From Metabacillus litoralis (lineage in GTDB: Bacteria > Bacillota > Bacilli > Bacillales > Bacillaceae): a DNA stretch of 64,000 nt. Position 1 is the stretch's first letter. Each line of letters begins with the position of its first letter. Of the stretch, positions 47,377 to 56,047 are shown piece by piece. The stretch lies in NCBI RefSeq assembly GCF_020524045.1, contig NZ_JAIVKL010000004.1:1-64000 (forward strand). The letters are read 5' to 3'. The notes under the pieces were generated by a model, which was not told the origin of the DNA, did not search any database, and was given only the letters and a program-made list of their open reading frames with translations. Both the position numbers and the translations under genes were made by a program.

Positions 47377-49494
47377 TTAACTGATATCAATATCTGTTCC
47401 AAAAGCAGGCCTAGAAAGTTGAGAAGTAAATGAAGCATATTCTCTTGTTGTGATATTGTTAATTAGATTGTCTTTAATAACAGCTACTAATGGTGGTACC
47501 GGATTATTATTATTAACCCTTAAAGCACCAAATAAATCCAATCTTGCATTTGAGCCACTTTCACAGTTGAAGTAATTTTCAGTTATAAATAATTGTTTTT
47601 CAGCATAAATAGTAAAGCCTCTTAATGTAACAGTTGTTTGAGGAATGTTTATATTGTTTTTTTGAATAAAAACTTTGTCAAACAAGCTTAGTCTTAGAAA
47701 TTCAGACCGATCCGGACCAGATATAGTAGCGGTTTTGTCTATAAGAACAGTATTGTTATTTATTACTGCACTTGAATTACTACCTTTACCTTCAATTTTA
47801 AAATAAACATCTCTCACATTGTTATTTGACATAGAAATTTTATTAGCTTTTGCCCAAAAACCATAATAGTTTGTTTTATCTTGTCTGCCTACAAATGTGT
47901 TATTATCAAGTACAAGTTCGTCAACTTCATATACTGATTCACCTAAACTAACATTCGTATTAAATTTATTATTTTTAAATACAAGTTTATTTTTAGACCA
48001 ATCGCCTATGTGTGCTTCGCTCCTAAAGTAGTACCATTTACAATTAATGTTAAACTCACATGAGTCAAATAAAAGAGAGCCTTTTCTTAAAATCCATGAC
48101 CATCCTTCATCTGGTTTGTTAAAATTAAATCTGCAATTTCTAAATTGAGATAATAAATAATTATCAGACTGTAAAATAAAGCTCATATTTTCAAAGATAG
48201 AATTTTCATAAATAGAATTTCCTGATAGATAAATTAGGGAATTAGTAAAATGATCATAACGGAAAACGACAAAAGTTCCATCTCCTCCAGCCAAAGAACT
48301 GCCACTACCTTGCGCTCCATTGTATTGATTATATTGAGAGACAAAGTTTTCACCTCTAGCTCCACCAAAACTCACTGTTCCATTAAATTTATTCATTTCA
48401 AGAAGTACATTTCTTGCACTAATTACAACAATATCTCCATTTTTATTATCGTGAAAGTGATTATTCCTTACGATAATGTTTTGATTTAAGTTATAACCAT
48501 CCTCTAGATCAATACCAAAACCAGGTGCTGCACCTCCTATACCAGAAATTTCGCAATTTTCAATAGTAATAAACTGACCACCGATACCCGCTACTCCTAA
48601 CGTCCTACAATCGTGTATATAGCAGTTTGATATATTAACAAATTGAGAGAATCCATCTGCTCTTATTGTAATAGTACTATCAGATATATTTTCAAATTTA
48701 GATCTAAAAGACAATTTAAATTTTGTTGCATTTATCGGGAAATAAGCTTTATAAAAGGGTTCATAGGTTCTTCGAGTAAGCTGACCTAAATATTTGTTAT
48801 CCTTATCATAGAAGAAAGCCGTGATCATTTCCTTTGATAAATCAAATCCGGTACCATAACTCCCGTATCCATTACCACAAAGCATGAAATACCCTCGTTT
48901 ATTTATTAAATTACTGGTTAGTGTGTAATATTTATTATTTCTAACCCAGTTTGAATTGGTAATTGGATTACCATTTTTATCAAATGTACCTGACTCTAAT
49001 TCTGATCGATAGACCCAATTTATATGATCATATGTCGACCCCACAGCAATTCCATAACCTGTAGTATTTTTAATTTCTACAGTATCAATTTTTGTATTTC
49101 TACTCGCAGTAATTTTAATTCCTGTACCCCATTCGTGCGTCCCAGGCACCGTACTGTAATCATGTGTATTTTTATCTCCTTCGATAATTCCGCCAACAAT
49201 ACTCGCATTTACCTGGTGGTCTACTTTTATAGTTGCATATTCTTGGTAACCGTTGGATTCCTTTTTTATCAAACATCCATATAAGCTTAGTGTCATGTTA
49301 CTAACCATTGTAATATGATTATCTTTATCTACTAAATATATACCATGAGGTAATTTACATTCGTTGTAATCATTATTCATAGCCCAAACAAGTGCATTAT
49401 TAATACCATTAGTCGTATTCAGAGCGTCTGCCCCATCATTATTAATACCCCAACGATCAAGTTCTACAACATAGGTTGAATTAGAACTAAGCAT
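47377..49494 (-). CDS. Right-handed parallel beta-helix protein (pectate-lyase/tailspike fold)
   Basis: 705 aa without a signal peptide. It opens with WGINNDGADALNTTNGINNALVWA, the pectate-lyase-like motif seen in phage tail-spike and appendage proteins, and continues as a long run of asparagine-rich coils (for example ISNCYIHDC, IENCEISG, VRNNHFHDN, LDNNTF, ISMSNNNV). Probably binds or cuts a polysaccharide, perhaps the local EPS. No phage structural genes are nearby. It is the only gene between 26.6 and 52 kb on the minus strand. Catalytic residues cannot be assigned by eye. Confidence 0.82.
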   Translation of the reverse strand: MLSSNSTYVVELDRWGINNDGADALNTTNGINNALVWAMNNDYNECKLPHGIYLVDKDNHITMVSNMTLSLYGCLIKKESNGYQEYATIKVDHQVNASIVGGIIEGDKNTHDYSTVPGTHEWGTGIKITASRNTKIDTVEIKNTTGYGIAVGSTYDHINWVYRSELESGTFDKNGNPITNSNWVRNNKYYTLTSNLINKRGYFMLCGNGYGSYGTGFDLSKEMITAFFYDKDNKYLGQLTRRTYEPFYKAYFPINATKFKLSFRSKFENISDSTITIRADGFSQFVNISNCYIHDCRTLGVAGIGGQFITIENCEISGIGGAAPGFGIDLEDGYNLNQNIIVRNNHFHDNKNGDIVVISARNVLLEMNKFNGTVSFGGARGENFVSQYNQYNGAQGSGSSLAGGDGTFVVFRYDHFTNSLIYLSGNSIYENSIFENMSFILQSDNYLLSQFRNCRFNFNKPDEGWSWILRKGSLLFDSCEFNINCKWYYFRSEAHIGDWSKNKLVFKNNKFNTNVSLGESVYEVDELVLDNNTFVGRQDKTNYYGFWAKANKISMSNNNVRDVYFKIEGKGSNSSAVINNNTVLIDKTATISGPDRSEFLRLSLFDKVFIQKNNINIPQTTVTLRGFTIYAEKQLFITENYFNCESGSNARLDLFGALRVNNNNPVPPLVAVIKDNLINNITTREYASFTSQLSRPAFGTDIDIS

Positions 49495-50470
49495 AAGAAT
49501 ATTAAACCTCCTATTTTAATAATACTTTATTGTATTCTAGTGATGTAAAAAATGCTTGGACAAACAACAAATTGGTAATAATATAAATTTTCCTTAGTGA
49601 AATTCTAGTACTCAATAAATAATTAGAAAAAATTTCAGCTTTAATTACAACTAAATTCAGGGTAAAAGAAGTGTATGACCAACTAAAGTGGGTTGTCCAT
49701 TCGGATATTTATTGCAATTGGACTATTGTGACCTTTTCGGCTTAATAATTATTGTATGACTTTATCTTCAATTTTCCTCAACCAGATATGCGCTGCCTTC
49801 TACAAGGAGCATTTAAATAATAGTTAATCTGTAAGGTTCATTTCGTTCTAAATGTTCGTAATCATAGATAGCCACAGTCAATCAGATCATCCACACATAT
49901 ATGCATTATTGTCAACCAACACTTTTGATCTTATAACTACACAAAGAGTAGTAATTGTAGATTTGTAGGAATGATTCTGTAGTTAATTTTTTCAGATAGT
50001 AATCGAAGTTCTTTCTTTTTATCTGATCTTCAATTAATTTCATAATTAATAGTCAAAGTCATTGTCCTTATGAAATTTTGTCTGTGTGGGTTCTAAAAGA
50101 TCTATATCATCACTGCCTGAGAAAACAAATACTCCCCTAAATTTTTTATATGTGAAACACCCCTCGTTTTCGTACTGAAAAAGATAAAAGCTCTTTATCA
50201 TAAATTACATTACTAAATTGTTGTATAAGAGGCGTCTGTGTCATCGTTCTTTTCCCCCACCATTCGAGTTCTACAAAGTAGTAATCTCTTAAATTAACCT
50301 TAGTATAATACCATCCTTTCTATATATTAAGTTGAATTTATTAGTTTATATAAGATTCTAATTATTGAAATTTGCTTGGACAGAATGGAACTTCATTGTA
50401 TATTTCAACAAAAGACAAGTAAAAAACAAATGGTTGATAAATAATGGAGATGAGTGTAAAATGATAATAA
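49495..50470. other. Long intergenic region, possible gene debris
   Basis: Almost 1 kb without a supported gene. On the minus strand around 50150-50290 a frame reads EWWGKRTMTQTPLIQQF and then YDKELLSFSVRKRGVFHI before a stop; it is protein-like but has no clear start and is followed by more broken frames, so a decayed gene is possible. AGTTGGTCATAC-type repeats are not evident. Confidence 0.45.
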
Positions 50471-50486
50471 TTTCATTATAAAGAAC
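50471..50486. promoter_or_regulatory. SinR-like box upstream of galE
   Basis: TTTCATTATAAAGAAC matches 14 of 16 positions of the local consensus and lies about 125 bases before the galE start. Confidence 0.5.
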
Positions 50487-50611
50487 AACGTCGTGCTTAA
50501 TAAGGAAGTTAATAATGATGAAGAGAAAGTCTTTGAAACTAATTACAATCTTCACCATTGAATGAGAACAGACTTTTAATATATAAAACTAAATTTCAGA
50601 AGGAGATAAAC

Positions 50612-51661
50612 ATGTCTATATTAATTACCGGAGGAACAGGTTATATAGGATCGCATACATGTGTAGAATTATTAAATTCGGGATATGAAATTGTCGTAAT
50701 TGATAACTTATCAAATAGTAGGAAAGATTCTCTTGATCGAATTAAAAGAATAACAGGAAAAAATATAAAATTTTATCATTCGGATTTATTAAATAAAGAA
50801 GACTTACATACAATCTTTTCTGAAAACAACATCGATGCGGTTATTCATTTTGCTGGTCTTAAAGCAGTTGGGGAATCAGTAAATACTCCCTTACATTACT
50901 ATGAAAACAACATTACAGGAACCTTAAACCTACTAGAGGTAATGGAAAAGTTTGGTGTGTATAGGATGGTGTTTAGTTCTTCAGCAACCGTGTATGGTAC
51001 GCAAGATAAAGTGCCACTATCAGAAGATCTGCCTCTCCAGGCAACAAATCCATATGGTAGGACAAAATTAATGATCGAAGAGATATTACGGGATGTAACA
51101 ATTGCAAATAGTAATTGGAGTATTGCCTTATTAAGATACTTTAATCCCGTAGGAGCCCACCCTAGTGGCACTCTTGGGGAAGATCCGAATGGCATTCCTA
51201 ATAATCTGGTGCCTTATATCTCTCAGGTAGCTATTGGAAAATTGTCAAAATTAAAAGTATACGGTAATGATTATCACACCCATGATGGAACAGGTGTAAG
51301 AGATTACATACATGTTGTAGATCTTGCTTCTGGTCACTTAAAAGCACTTGAGAAGATAATGAGATCTTCAGGGATTAATGCCTATAATCTTGGAACAGGT
51401 CGAGGATACAGTGTATTGGAAATGATTCATACATTTGAGAAGGTTTCAGGTAAGGCGATTCCATATCAAATTACTGAGAGAAGACCTGGTGATATTGCTA
51501 TTAGTTATGCTGATTCATCGAAAGCTGAAAAGGAGTTAAATTGGAGTGCTCAAAAGAACTTATTTGAAATGTGTGCAGATTCTTGGAGATGGCAGATACA
51601 AAATCCAAATGGCTATGAATCGACCAAAACTGAAGATAACTCAAAATTAATCTTAAATTAA
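50612..51661 (+). CDS. galE: UDP-glucose 4-epimerase
   Basis: 349 aa from ATG 50612, with AAGGAGATAAAC just before it; the longer frame from 50558 has no site. Rossmann GGTGYIGSHT at about 7-16, catalytic FSSSATVYG with the serine/threonine, YGRTKLMIE (YxxxK), and the typical NLGTGRGYSVLEM. Cytosolic interconversion of UDP-glucose and UDP-galactose; supplies EPS precursor together with GalU. Confidence 0.94.
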   Translation: MSILITGGTGYIGSHTCVELLNSGYEIVVIDNLSNSRKDSLDRIKRITGKNIKFYHSDLLNKEDLHTIFSENNIDAVIHFAGLKAVGESVNTPLHYYENNITGTLNLLEVMEKFGVYRMVFSSSATVYGTQDKVPLSEDLPLQATNPYGRTKLMIEEILRDVTIANSNWSIALLRYFNPVGAHPSGTLGEDPNGIPNNLVPYISQVAIGKLSKLKVYGNDYHTHDGTGVRDYIHVVDLASGHLKALEKIMRSSGINAYNLGTGRGYSVLEMIHTFEKVSGKAIPYQITERRPGDIAISYADSSKAEKELNWSAQKNLFEMCADSWRWQIQNPNGYESTKTEDNSKLILN

Positions 51662-51748
51662 ATCTCATATAAAATTTTTTATAAAGTATTAACCTTTTGA
51701 TTATCCATTGTGAAAAATAATAAAATGAAAGTTTAAATTTACTATTGT

Positions 51749-51787
51749 GTTCTTAATAAAGTTATAGTAATGTTCTTTATATAGTAT
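51749..51787. promoter_or_regulatory. Pair of SinR-like boxes upstream of the lasso cluster
   Basis: GTTCTTAATAAAGTTA (51749-51764) and GTTCTTTATATAGTAT (51772-51787) lie 23 bases apart, matching the palindromic consensus at 12 and 13 of 16 positions. Confidence 0.55.
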
Positions 51788-51846
51788 TTAATTATTTATA
51801 TGTATATAAATCATCTTAGTAATTATTAATAAAAATTCAGGGTGTG

Positions 51847-51879
51847 TTTACATTTAAACTAATGTTCGTTATAAAGAAA
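51847..51879 (+). promoter_or_regulatory. Candidate first lasso-cluster promoter with SinR-like box
   Basis: TTTACA (51847-51852), 17-base spacer, TATAAA (51870-51875). The box GTTCGTTATAAAGAAA (51864-51879; 14 of 16 matches) covers the -10 region. The first gene starts at 51901. Confidence 0.62.
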
Positions 51880-51900
51880 CACTCTAAGTGAGGACCCTTT

Positions 51901-52200
51901 ATGAAATTTATTTGTCATTACTTAGCATTAATAAATTTAGTTGATGCGCATCTAACATTTATTGGTTTATCACTTGATTTAATCGAAGAAGTTAACCCAC
52001 TAATGAGAGCTCTATATGAAATGAGTCCAGTCTACTTTCTATTTACTAAATTATTGTTGTCAGCTCTATTATATTTAGTTATCTATTTTGATAAACTACC
52101 ACGCTTTAGATTAATAAAAATAATAGGTGGTTTTGGTGCTTGTCTTTACACAGGAGTTATGGTTCTCCACATTGGTTGGTTATTTGAGACCTTCATTTGA
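51901..52200 (+). CDS. DUF5658-like small membrane protein
   Basis: 99 aa with three membrane segments: YLALINLVDAHLTFIGLSL, VYFLFTKLLLSALLYLVIYF and GGFGACLYTGVMVLHIGWLF. The LNLVDAHLT-type and EVNPLMRAL segments (Asp in the first helix and N-P) are typical of DUF5658. Function unknown. First gene below a SinR-box promoter and overlapped with the next reading frame, so it probably belongs to the lasso operon; whether it serves immunity or signalling is open. Confidence 0.72.
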   Translation: MKFICHYLALINLVDAHLTFIGLSLDLIEEVNPLMRALYEMSPVYFLFTKLLLSALLYLVIYFDKLPRFRLIKIIGGFGACLYTGVMVLHIGWLFETFI

Positions 52201-52223
52201 TTTTAATGTTAGGAGTTAATAAT

Positions 52224-52424
52224 GTGTTTAAAAAAATATGTTCAAGATGTGTAAATTTATCGTATAGCAGCACAAAAAATGATCGATGGCAATGTCCATA
52301 TTGCCTCAAGGATCTTCAATTTGAGAGAGCATTTCATATTGACCATAAAATTAACTATGTAGCTATAAGTCAACGTTTAGAGCAACTAAGAGGGATTGGG
52401 GTTTATAAAAGTCAAATGAGATAA
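52224..52424 (+). CDS. Small zinc-ribbon protein
   Basis: 66 aa from GTG 52224, with TTAGGAG upstream. CSRC and CPYC give a four-cysteine zinc-ribbon motif (spacing about 21 residues), followed by a helical C-terminus ISQRLEQLRGIG. No family name recognised. It lies 21 bases before the lasso cyclase gene. Could bind nucleic acid or protein; not a known lasso component. Confidence 0.65.
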   Translation: MFKKICSRCVNLSYSSTKNDRWQCPYCLKDLQFERAFHIDHKINYVAISQRLEQLRGIGVYKSQMR

Positions 52425-52445
52425 AGGATTTTCCAGGAGGATTGG

Positions 52446-54380
52446 ATGAGTGCAATAGCTGGAATATTTAATTTTAATCAAGGAACTGTATTAGATGAAC
52501 ATAGTAGTAATATGATGAGAGCTTTAGAAAAATTCCCAGCGGACGATATTCAGACATGGCAAGGAAAAGAGATCTTCTTAGGCTGTCATGCTCAATGGAT
52601 TACTCCTGAATCAGAAGGGGAAAAACTCCCATTCTATAGTGAAGAAAGAAGATTAGCTATAACAGCAGATGCAATCATAGATAACCGTTTAGAGTTATTT
52701 GAAAGTCTGCAGATCTCGATTAAGAAACAACAAATGATTACTGATAGTGAGCTTATCCTTTTATCGTATGAAAAATGGGGAGAAGAAGCTCCAAACTATC
52801 TAATCGGTGATTTTGCCTTCCTTATTTGGGATGAAAAAAAGAAACAAATTTTTGGTGCGAGAGATTTTTCAGGTAGTAGAACGCTTTACTATTATAGAAA
52901 TAAACAGCAAATAGCTTTTTGTACAACAATACAGCCTTTACTTTCATTACCTTATGTAAAGAAAGTAATAAATGAAGATTGGTTATCCGAATTTCTCGTT
53001 ATACCAAATATGATCGATGCGCTAGATACAAATTTAACTGTTTATAAAGACATTTTGCAATTGCCTCCATCTCATTCAATTATTGTAAATAGAGATTCAA
53101 TAAAATTAAAGAGATATAGCAATATTGGTGATGAAAAGAAACTAGTTTTAAAATCTGATAATGAATATGAAGAAGCATTTTTAGATGTTTTTCAAACTGC
53201 CGTAAAAGCACGTACTCGAACTAAGCATAAGGTTGGAGCGCACTTAAGTGGTGGTCTAGATTCTGGTTCTGTAGTTAGCATGGCTTCTAGATCGTTAGTA
53301 GAAGAAAACAAAAAATTATATACATATAGTTATGTTCCTGAAGAAGGCTTTCTTGATTGGACCCCAAAACATAGAATAGCAGATGAAAGACCTTTAATTA
53401 AATCGACTGTTAATCATGTAGGAAATATAGCGGATACTTATTTAGATTTCAAAGGAAGTAGCCCTTTAGATGAAATCGATGAATGGCTTGACATGATGGA
53501 AATGCCTTATAAGTTTTTCGAAAACTCTTTTTGGGTTAAAGGGATTTTCGAACAGGCAAAAAATGATGGAATCAAAAGTCTGCTGAGCGGTCAAAGAGGA
53601 AATTTTACTATATCATGGGGTCCAGCTTTAGCATATTACGCAACTCTTTTAAAACAATTGAGTTTAATGAAACTAACAAAAGAAATCCATGCATTTAGTA
53701 AAAGAAAGAATGCAGATCCTTCAAAAGTTATGAAGGCAGTTACCAAGAAGGCTTTTCCTTCAATTGAAAATTTATTAAGCAACAAACAAAGTTATCAATT
53801 TCCTACATTAATCAATTCAAATTTTGCAAAAAAAACAGATATTTATCGTAAAGTACAAGAATATGATTTTGATATAACAGGTACTAAGAAGGTAGATAAT
53901 TTTGAAATTAGAAAAAAACACTTTAATCATTTATATCATTGGAATGCAACAGGTACTAGCGCTACAAAACTATCATTACGGTATTCTTTGTGGAATCGAG
54001 ATCCTACAAATGATTTAAGGGTTGTTCGTTTTTGTTTGTCAGTGCCTGAAGGGAAATGTGTAACTAATGGATTTGATCGTGCGCTAATAAGAAAATCAAT
54101 GTTTAATTACCTACCTGATAATGTTCGATTAAATCAACGAACGAGAGGGATTCAGGGTGCAGATTGGCTTCATAGGATGATTCCAAATTGGGATAGTTTT
54201 ACTAATGAGATTTCTCAACTATTGAAAGATGAAGCCGTACTGACTTATTTTAATCGGTCTTCTCTTGAGACAGCATTTAATAAGACAAAAACTGGTGTTT
54301 TGCCTAATGCTGCTTTTGATCCTGATTTTAGAACATTAATGAGAGCATTGATTATTTATCGATTTTTAAAAATGATTTAA
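52446..54380 (+). CDS. lasC: Lasso peptide macrolactam synthetase (C protein, asparagine synthetase-like)
   Basis: 644-aa homologue of asparagine synthetase B that activates the ring Asp/Glu side chain with ATP and closes the macrolactam. The protein starts MSAIAGIFNF: the catalytic Cys2 of the glutaminase domain is absent, as in lasso cyclases, while the domain fold persists (1-210). The PP-loop motif SGGLDSGS is at 268-275. The C-terminal segment NDLRVVRFCLSVPEGKC and RTRGIQGADW are typical of the synthetase domain. AGGAGG before ATG. Precursor gene follows after 13 bases. Confidence 0.93.
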   Translation: MSAIAGIFNFNQGTVLDEHSSNMMRALEKFPADDIQTWQGKEIFLGCHAQWITPESEGEKLPFYSEERRLAITADAIIDNRLELFESLQISIKKQQMITDSELILLSYEKWGEEAPNYLIGDFAFLIWDEKKKQIFGARDFSGSRTLYYYRNKQQIAFCTTIQPLLSLPYVKKVINEDWLSEFLVIPNMIDALDTNLTVYKDILQLPPSHSIIVNRDSIKLKRYSNIGDEKKLVLKSDNEYEEAFLDVFQTAVKARTRTKHKVGAHLSGGLDSGSVVSMASRSLVEENKKLYTYSYVPEEGFLDWTPKHRIADERPLIKSTVNHVGNIADTYLDFKGSSPLDEIDEWLDMMEMPYKFFENSFWVKGIFEQAKNDGIKSLLSGQRGNFTISWGPALAYYATLLKQLSLMKLTKEIHAFSKRKNADPSKVMKAVTKKAFPSIENLLSNKQSYQFPTLINSNFAKKTDIYRKVQEYDFDITGTKKVDNFEIRKKHFNHLYHWNATGTSATKLSLRYSLWNRDPTNDLRVVRFCLSVPEGKCVTNGFDRALIRKSMFNYLPDNVRLNQRTRGIQGADWLHRMIPNWDSFTNEISQLLKDEAVLTYFNRSSLETAFNKTKTGVLPNAAFDPDFRTLMRALIIYRFLKMI

Positions 54381-54393
54381 AGGAGGTGATAAA

Positions 54394-54537
54394 ATGAATA
54401 AAAATGGAAAAAAGTTATGGGAAACACCTGTTTTAGAGGAATTGCATATTAAATATACTGCGCAGGGACCAGGAATTAGAGATGTTGATCTAGTTTTTGA
54501 AGATGAAGATGAAGATGGTTTTCTTAGTAAGAGCTAA
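54394..54537 (+). CDS. lasA1: Lasso peptide precursor A1 (paeninodin-type)
   Basis: 47 aa, too short for ordinary gene calling, with a perfect AAAGGAGGTGAT site. Leader of 23 residues contains WETPVLEEL (the WxxPxLxxL recognised by the B1 RRE domain) and Thr at -2 (YTA). Core of 24 residues would begin with Gln: ring QGPGIRDVD with Asp9 as linkage residue, then a loop LVFEDEDEDGFLSKS. Aligns with paeninodin (AGPGTSTPD ring, Asp9). The terminal Ser is the expected phosphorylation site of the lasso kinase. Five acidic residues in the tail and an N-terminal Gln are unusual. Confidence 0.92.
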   Translation: MNKNGKKLWETPVLEELHIKYTAQGPGIRDVDLVFEDEDEDGFLSKS

Positions 54538-54555
54538 ATCATATTTTATACAAGT

Positions 54556-54583
54556 AAGCCCCTTTACAGCGTATTGGGGGCTT
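54556..54583 (+). terminator. Partial terminator after lasA1
   Basis: AAGCCCC (about 54558) pairs with GGGGGCTT (about 54577) with flanking TACA/TGTA extension; only a short T-rich tail. It would attenuate between precursor and the kinase gene, leaving more precursor message. Confidence 0.65.
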
Positions 54584-54649
54584 CTGTATAATAATACCTA
54601 CGCTATATCCTCTCTAAATTTCCCTCGATTAATAAATGACAAAATTAGT

Positions 54650-54705
54650 TTGACAAGTAGTAAATAAGATGATAAATTTTAAATATGTCGTTCTTTATAA
54701 AGGAT
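54650..54705 (+). promoter_or_regulatory. Candidate promoter and SinR-like box upstream of the lasso kinase
   Basis: TTGACA (54650-54655), 17 bases, TAAATT (54673-54678) is a plausible sigma-A promoter; box GTTCTTTATAAAGGAT (54690-54705, 14 of 16 matches) lies at its start region. Confidence 0.6.
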
Positions 54706-54730
54706 ATATAGACTTTAAAGATAAAATTTT

Positions 54731-54759
54731 TTGTTCGTTCGTTCGTTATAAAGTATATT
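54731..54759 (+). promoter_or_regulatory. Second lasK promoter with SinR box in the spacer
   Basis: TTGTTC (54731-54736), 17-base spacer, TATATT (54754-54759). The spacer carries GTTCGTTATAAAG of the box 54741-54756 (13 of 16 matches), with GTTC repeated three times at four-base steps (54733, 54737, 54741). This copies the layout of the eps promoter at 26533. Confidence 0.62.
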
Positions 54760-54804
54760 ATGTTTGGCTAATAGATTGTATGAAAAAGTTGGAGGATTAG
54801 ATTA

Positions 54805-55749
54805 ATGGAGGAAATCACTTATTACAATGCTTTTGGTCTAGATATAAAAAGTGAAATTAATCTCCCTGAACTCAAAAAAGCTAAAGAGCTCAGAGAGGAA
54901 AATGACACTATAATTTTAGATCTAACCATCCAAAAAAGAGATTTATCTACGAGATGGAAAGAAGTATCGGGTTCAAATAATTACTTTTTTATGCAAGAAA
55001 ATATGTTTCTGTTTAATGTACCAAATGTTGCAATTTTCCTGGTTGAAAATGGAGAAAGGATAGTTGTTTCTCCAACACATAACTCGAGTGAAGATCAGAT
55101 ACGTCTCTACCTCCTTGGTACATGTATGGGAGTTTTGTTTATGCAAAGAAAGATCCTCCCACTTCATGGTAGTGCTATTGATATAGATGGTAAAGCATTT
55201 GCCATCGTCGGTCATTCAGGTGCAGGTAAGTCAACTCTTGCTTCTGCTTTCATAATGAAAGGCTTTCAATTAGTAAGTGATGATGTTATACCGGTTACTT
55301 TTAATGATGGAGGTTTTCCTGTAGTAACCCCTGCTTATCCACAACAGAAGCTGTGGTTGGAGAGTTTAGATGAATTTGGGATAGAGTCTAAAAATTTCAG
55401 ACCAATAATCGATCGCGAAAAAAAATTCGCCATTCCCGTAGGAAATAATTTTTCTACAAAACTATTACCTCTAGAAGGTGTAATTGAACTTGTTAAAACT
55501 AAGCATGATGAAATTGAAATAAATCAAATTCATAATTTACAGCGTCTGCAAACACTATACAGACATACATATCGAAACGTTTTTATTGAATCTATGGGAC
55601 TGATGGAATGGCATTTCAAAACGTCTGCAAAATTATGTAAACATATCAAAATGTATCAATTACAACGCCCAATAACTAGATTCACCGCTCACGAATTAAC
55701 AGATTATATATTAGAAAAAGTTAAAAAAGGGGAAGAAGTTTATGGATAA
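54805..55749 (+). CDS. lasK: Lasso peptide kinase (HPr kinase-like)
   Basis: 314-aa HprK/P-fold kinase. HGSA at 121-124, Walker A GHSGAGKST at 136-144 and the catalytic SDD at 158-160. In the paeninodin system the homologous kinase phosphorylates the C-terminal serine side chain of the precursor. Both precursors here end in Ser, which fits. Genuine HprK is longer in the N-terminal domain and sits next to lgt. AAGTTGGAGGATTAG before ATG. Overlaps B1 by 8 bases. Confidence 0.93.
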   Translation: MEEITYYNAFGLDIKSEINLPELKKAKELREENDTIILDLTIQKRDLSTRWKEVSGSNNYFFMQENMFLFNVPNVAIFLVENGERIVVSPTHNSSEDQIRLYLLGTCMGVLFMQRKILPLHGSAIDIDGKAFAIVGHSGAGKSTLASAFIMKGFQLVSDDVIPVTFNDGGFPVVTPAYPQQKLWLESLDEFGIESKNFRPIIDREKKFAIPVGNNFSTKLLPLEGVIELVKTKHDEIEINQIHNLQRLQTLYRHTYRNVFIESMGLMEWHFKTSAKLCKHIKMYQLQRPITRFTAHELTDYILEKVKKGEEVYG

Positions 55750-56047
55750 AATTAAAGAGATTACTAGATTACATCTTATTTGTCAAAATGAAGGAAATAT
55801 AGTCAGTGATATGGATGGAGAAACAGTCATGTTAAGTATTCAAAATGGTAAATATTATAACTTAGGGGAAATAGGAGGAGCTATTTGGGAACTAATTGAT
55901 AAACCAATAACAATAAATCAATTAATCAATTTATTGCTAGAAAAATATGCAGTAGATCATGCTCAGTGTGAGGAACAAGTGATAGTATTTGTTAAGTCAT
56001 TATATAAACAAGGTCTAGTGAAAGTTGATGAAACTGTCGAAGTATAG
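55742..56047 (+). CDS. lasB1: Lasso B1 protein (PqqD-like RRE)
   Basis: 101-aa PqqD-fold recognition element that binds the leader and delivers it to B2. Segments GETVMLSIQNGKYYNLGEIGGAIWELID and ITINQLINLLLEKY are diagnostic. GGGGAAGAAG before ATG. Overlaps both neighbours, so stoichiometry is coupled. Confidence 0.92.
   Translation: MDKIKEITRLHLICQNEGNIVSDMDGETVMLSIQNGKYYNLGEIGGAIWELIDKPITINQLINLLLEKYAVDHAQCEEQVIVFVKSLYKQGLVKVDETVEV

Noticed and set aside
47377-49494. Part of a prophage
   Set aside because: No other phage genes, integrase or att sites are visible on either side.
50150-50290. Minus-strand protein-like frame in the beta-helix/galE gap
   Set aside because: No start with a ribosome binding site, and adjoining frames are broken; noted as possible debris only.
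52446-54380. Ordinary asparagine synthetase B
   Set aside because: Catalytic Cys2 is missing, and the gene is followed by a lasso precursor, kinase, B1 and B2.
54805-55749. HPr kinase/phosphorylase (HprK)
   Set aside because: Motifs fit the fold, but context and length fit the lasso kinase branch.
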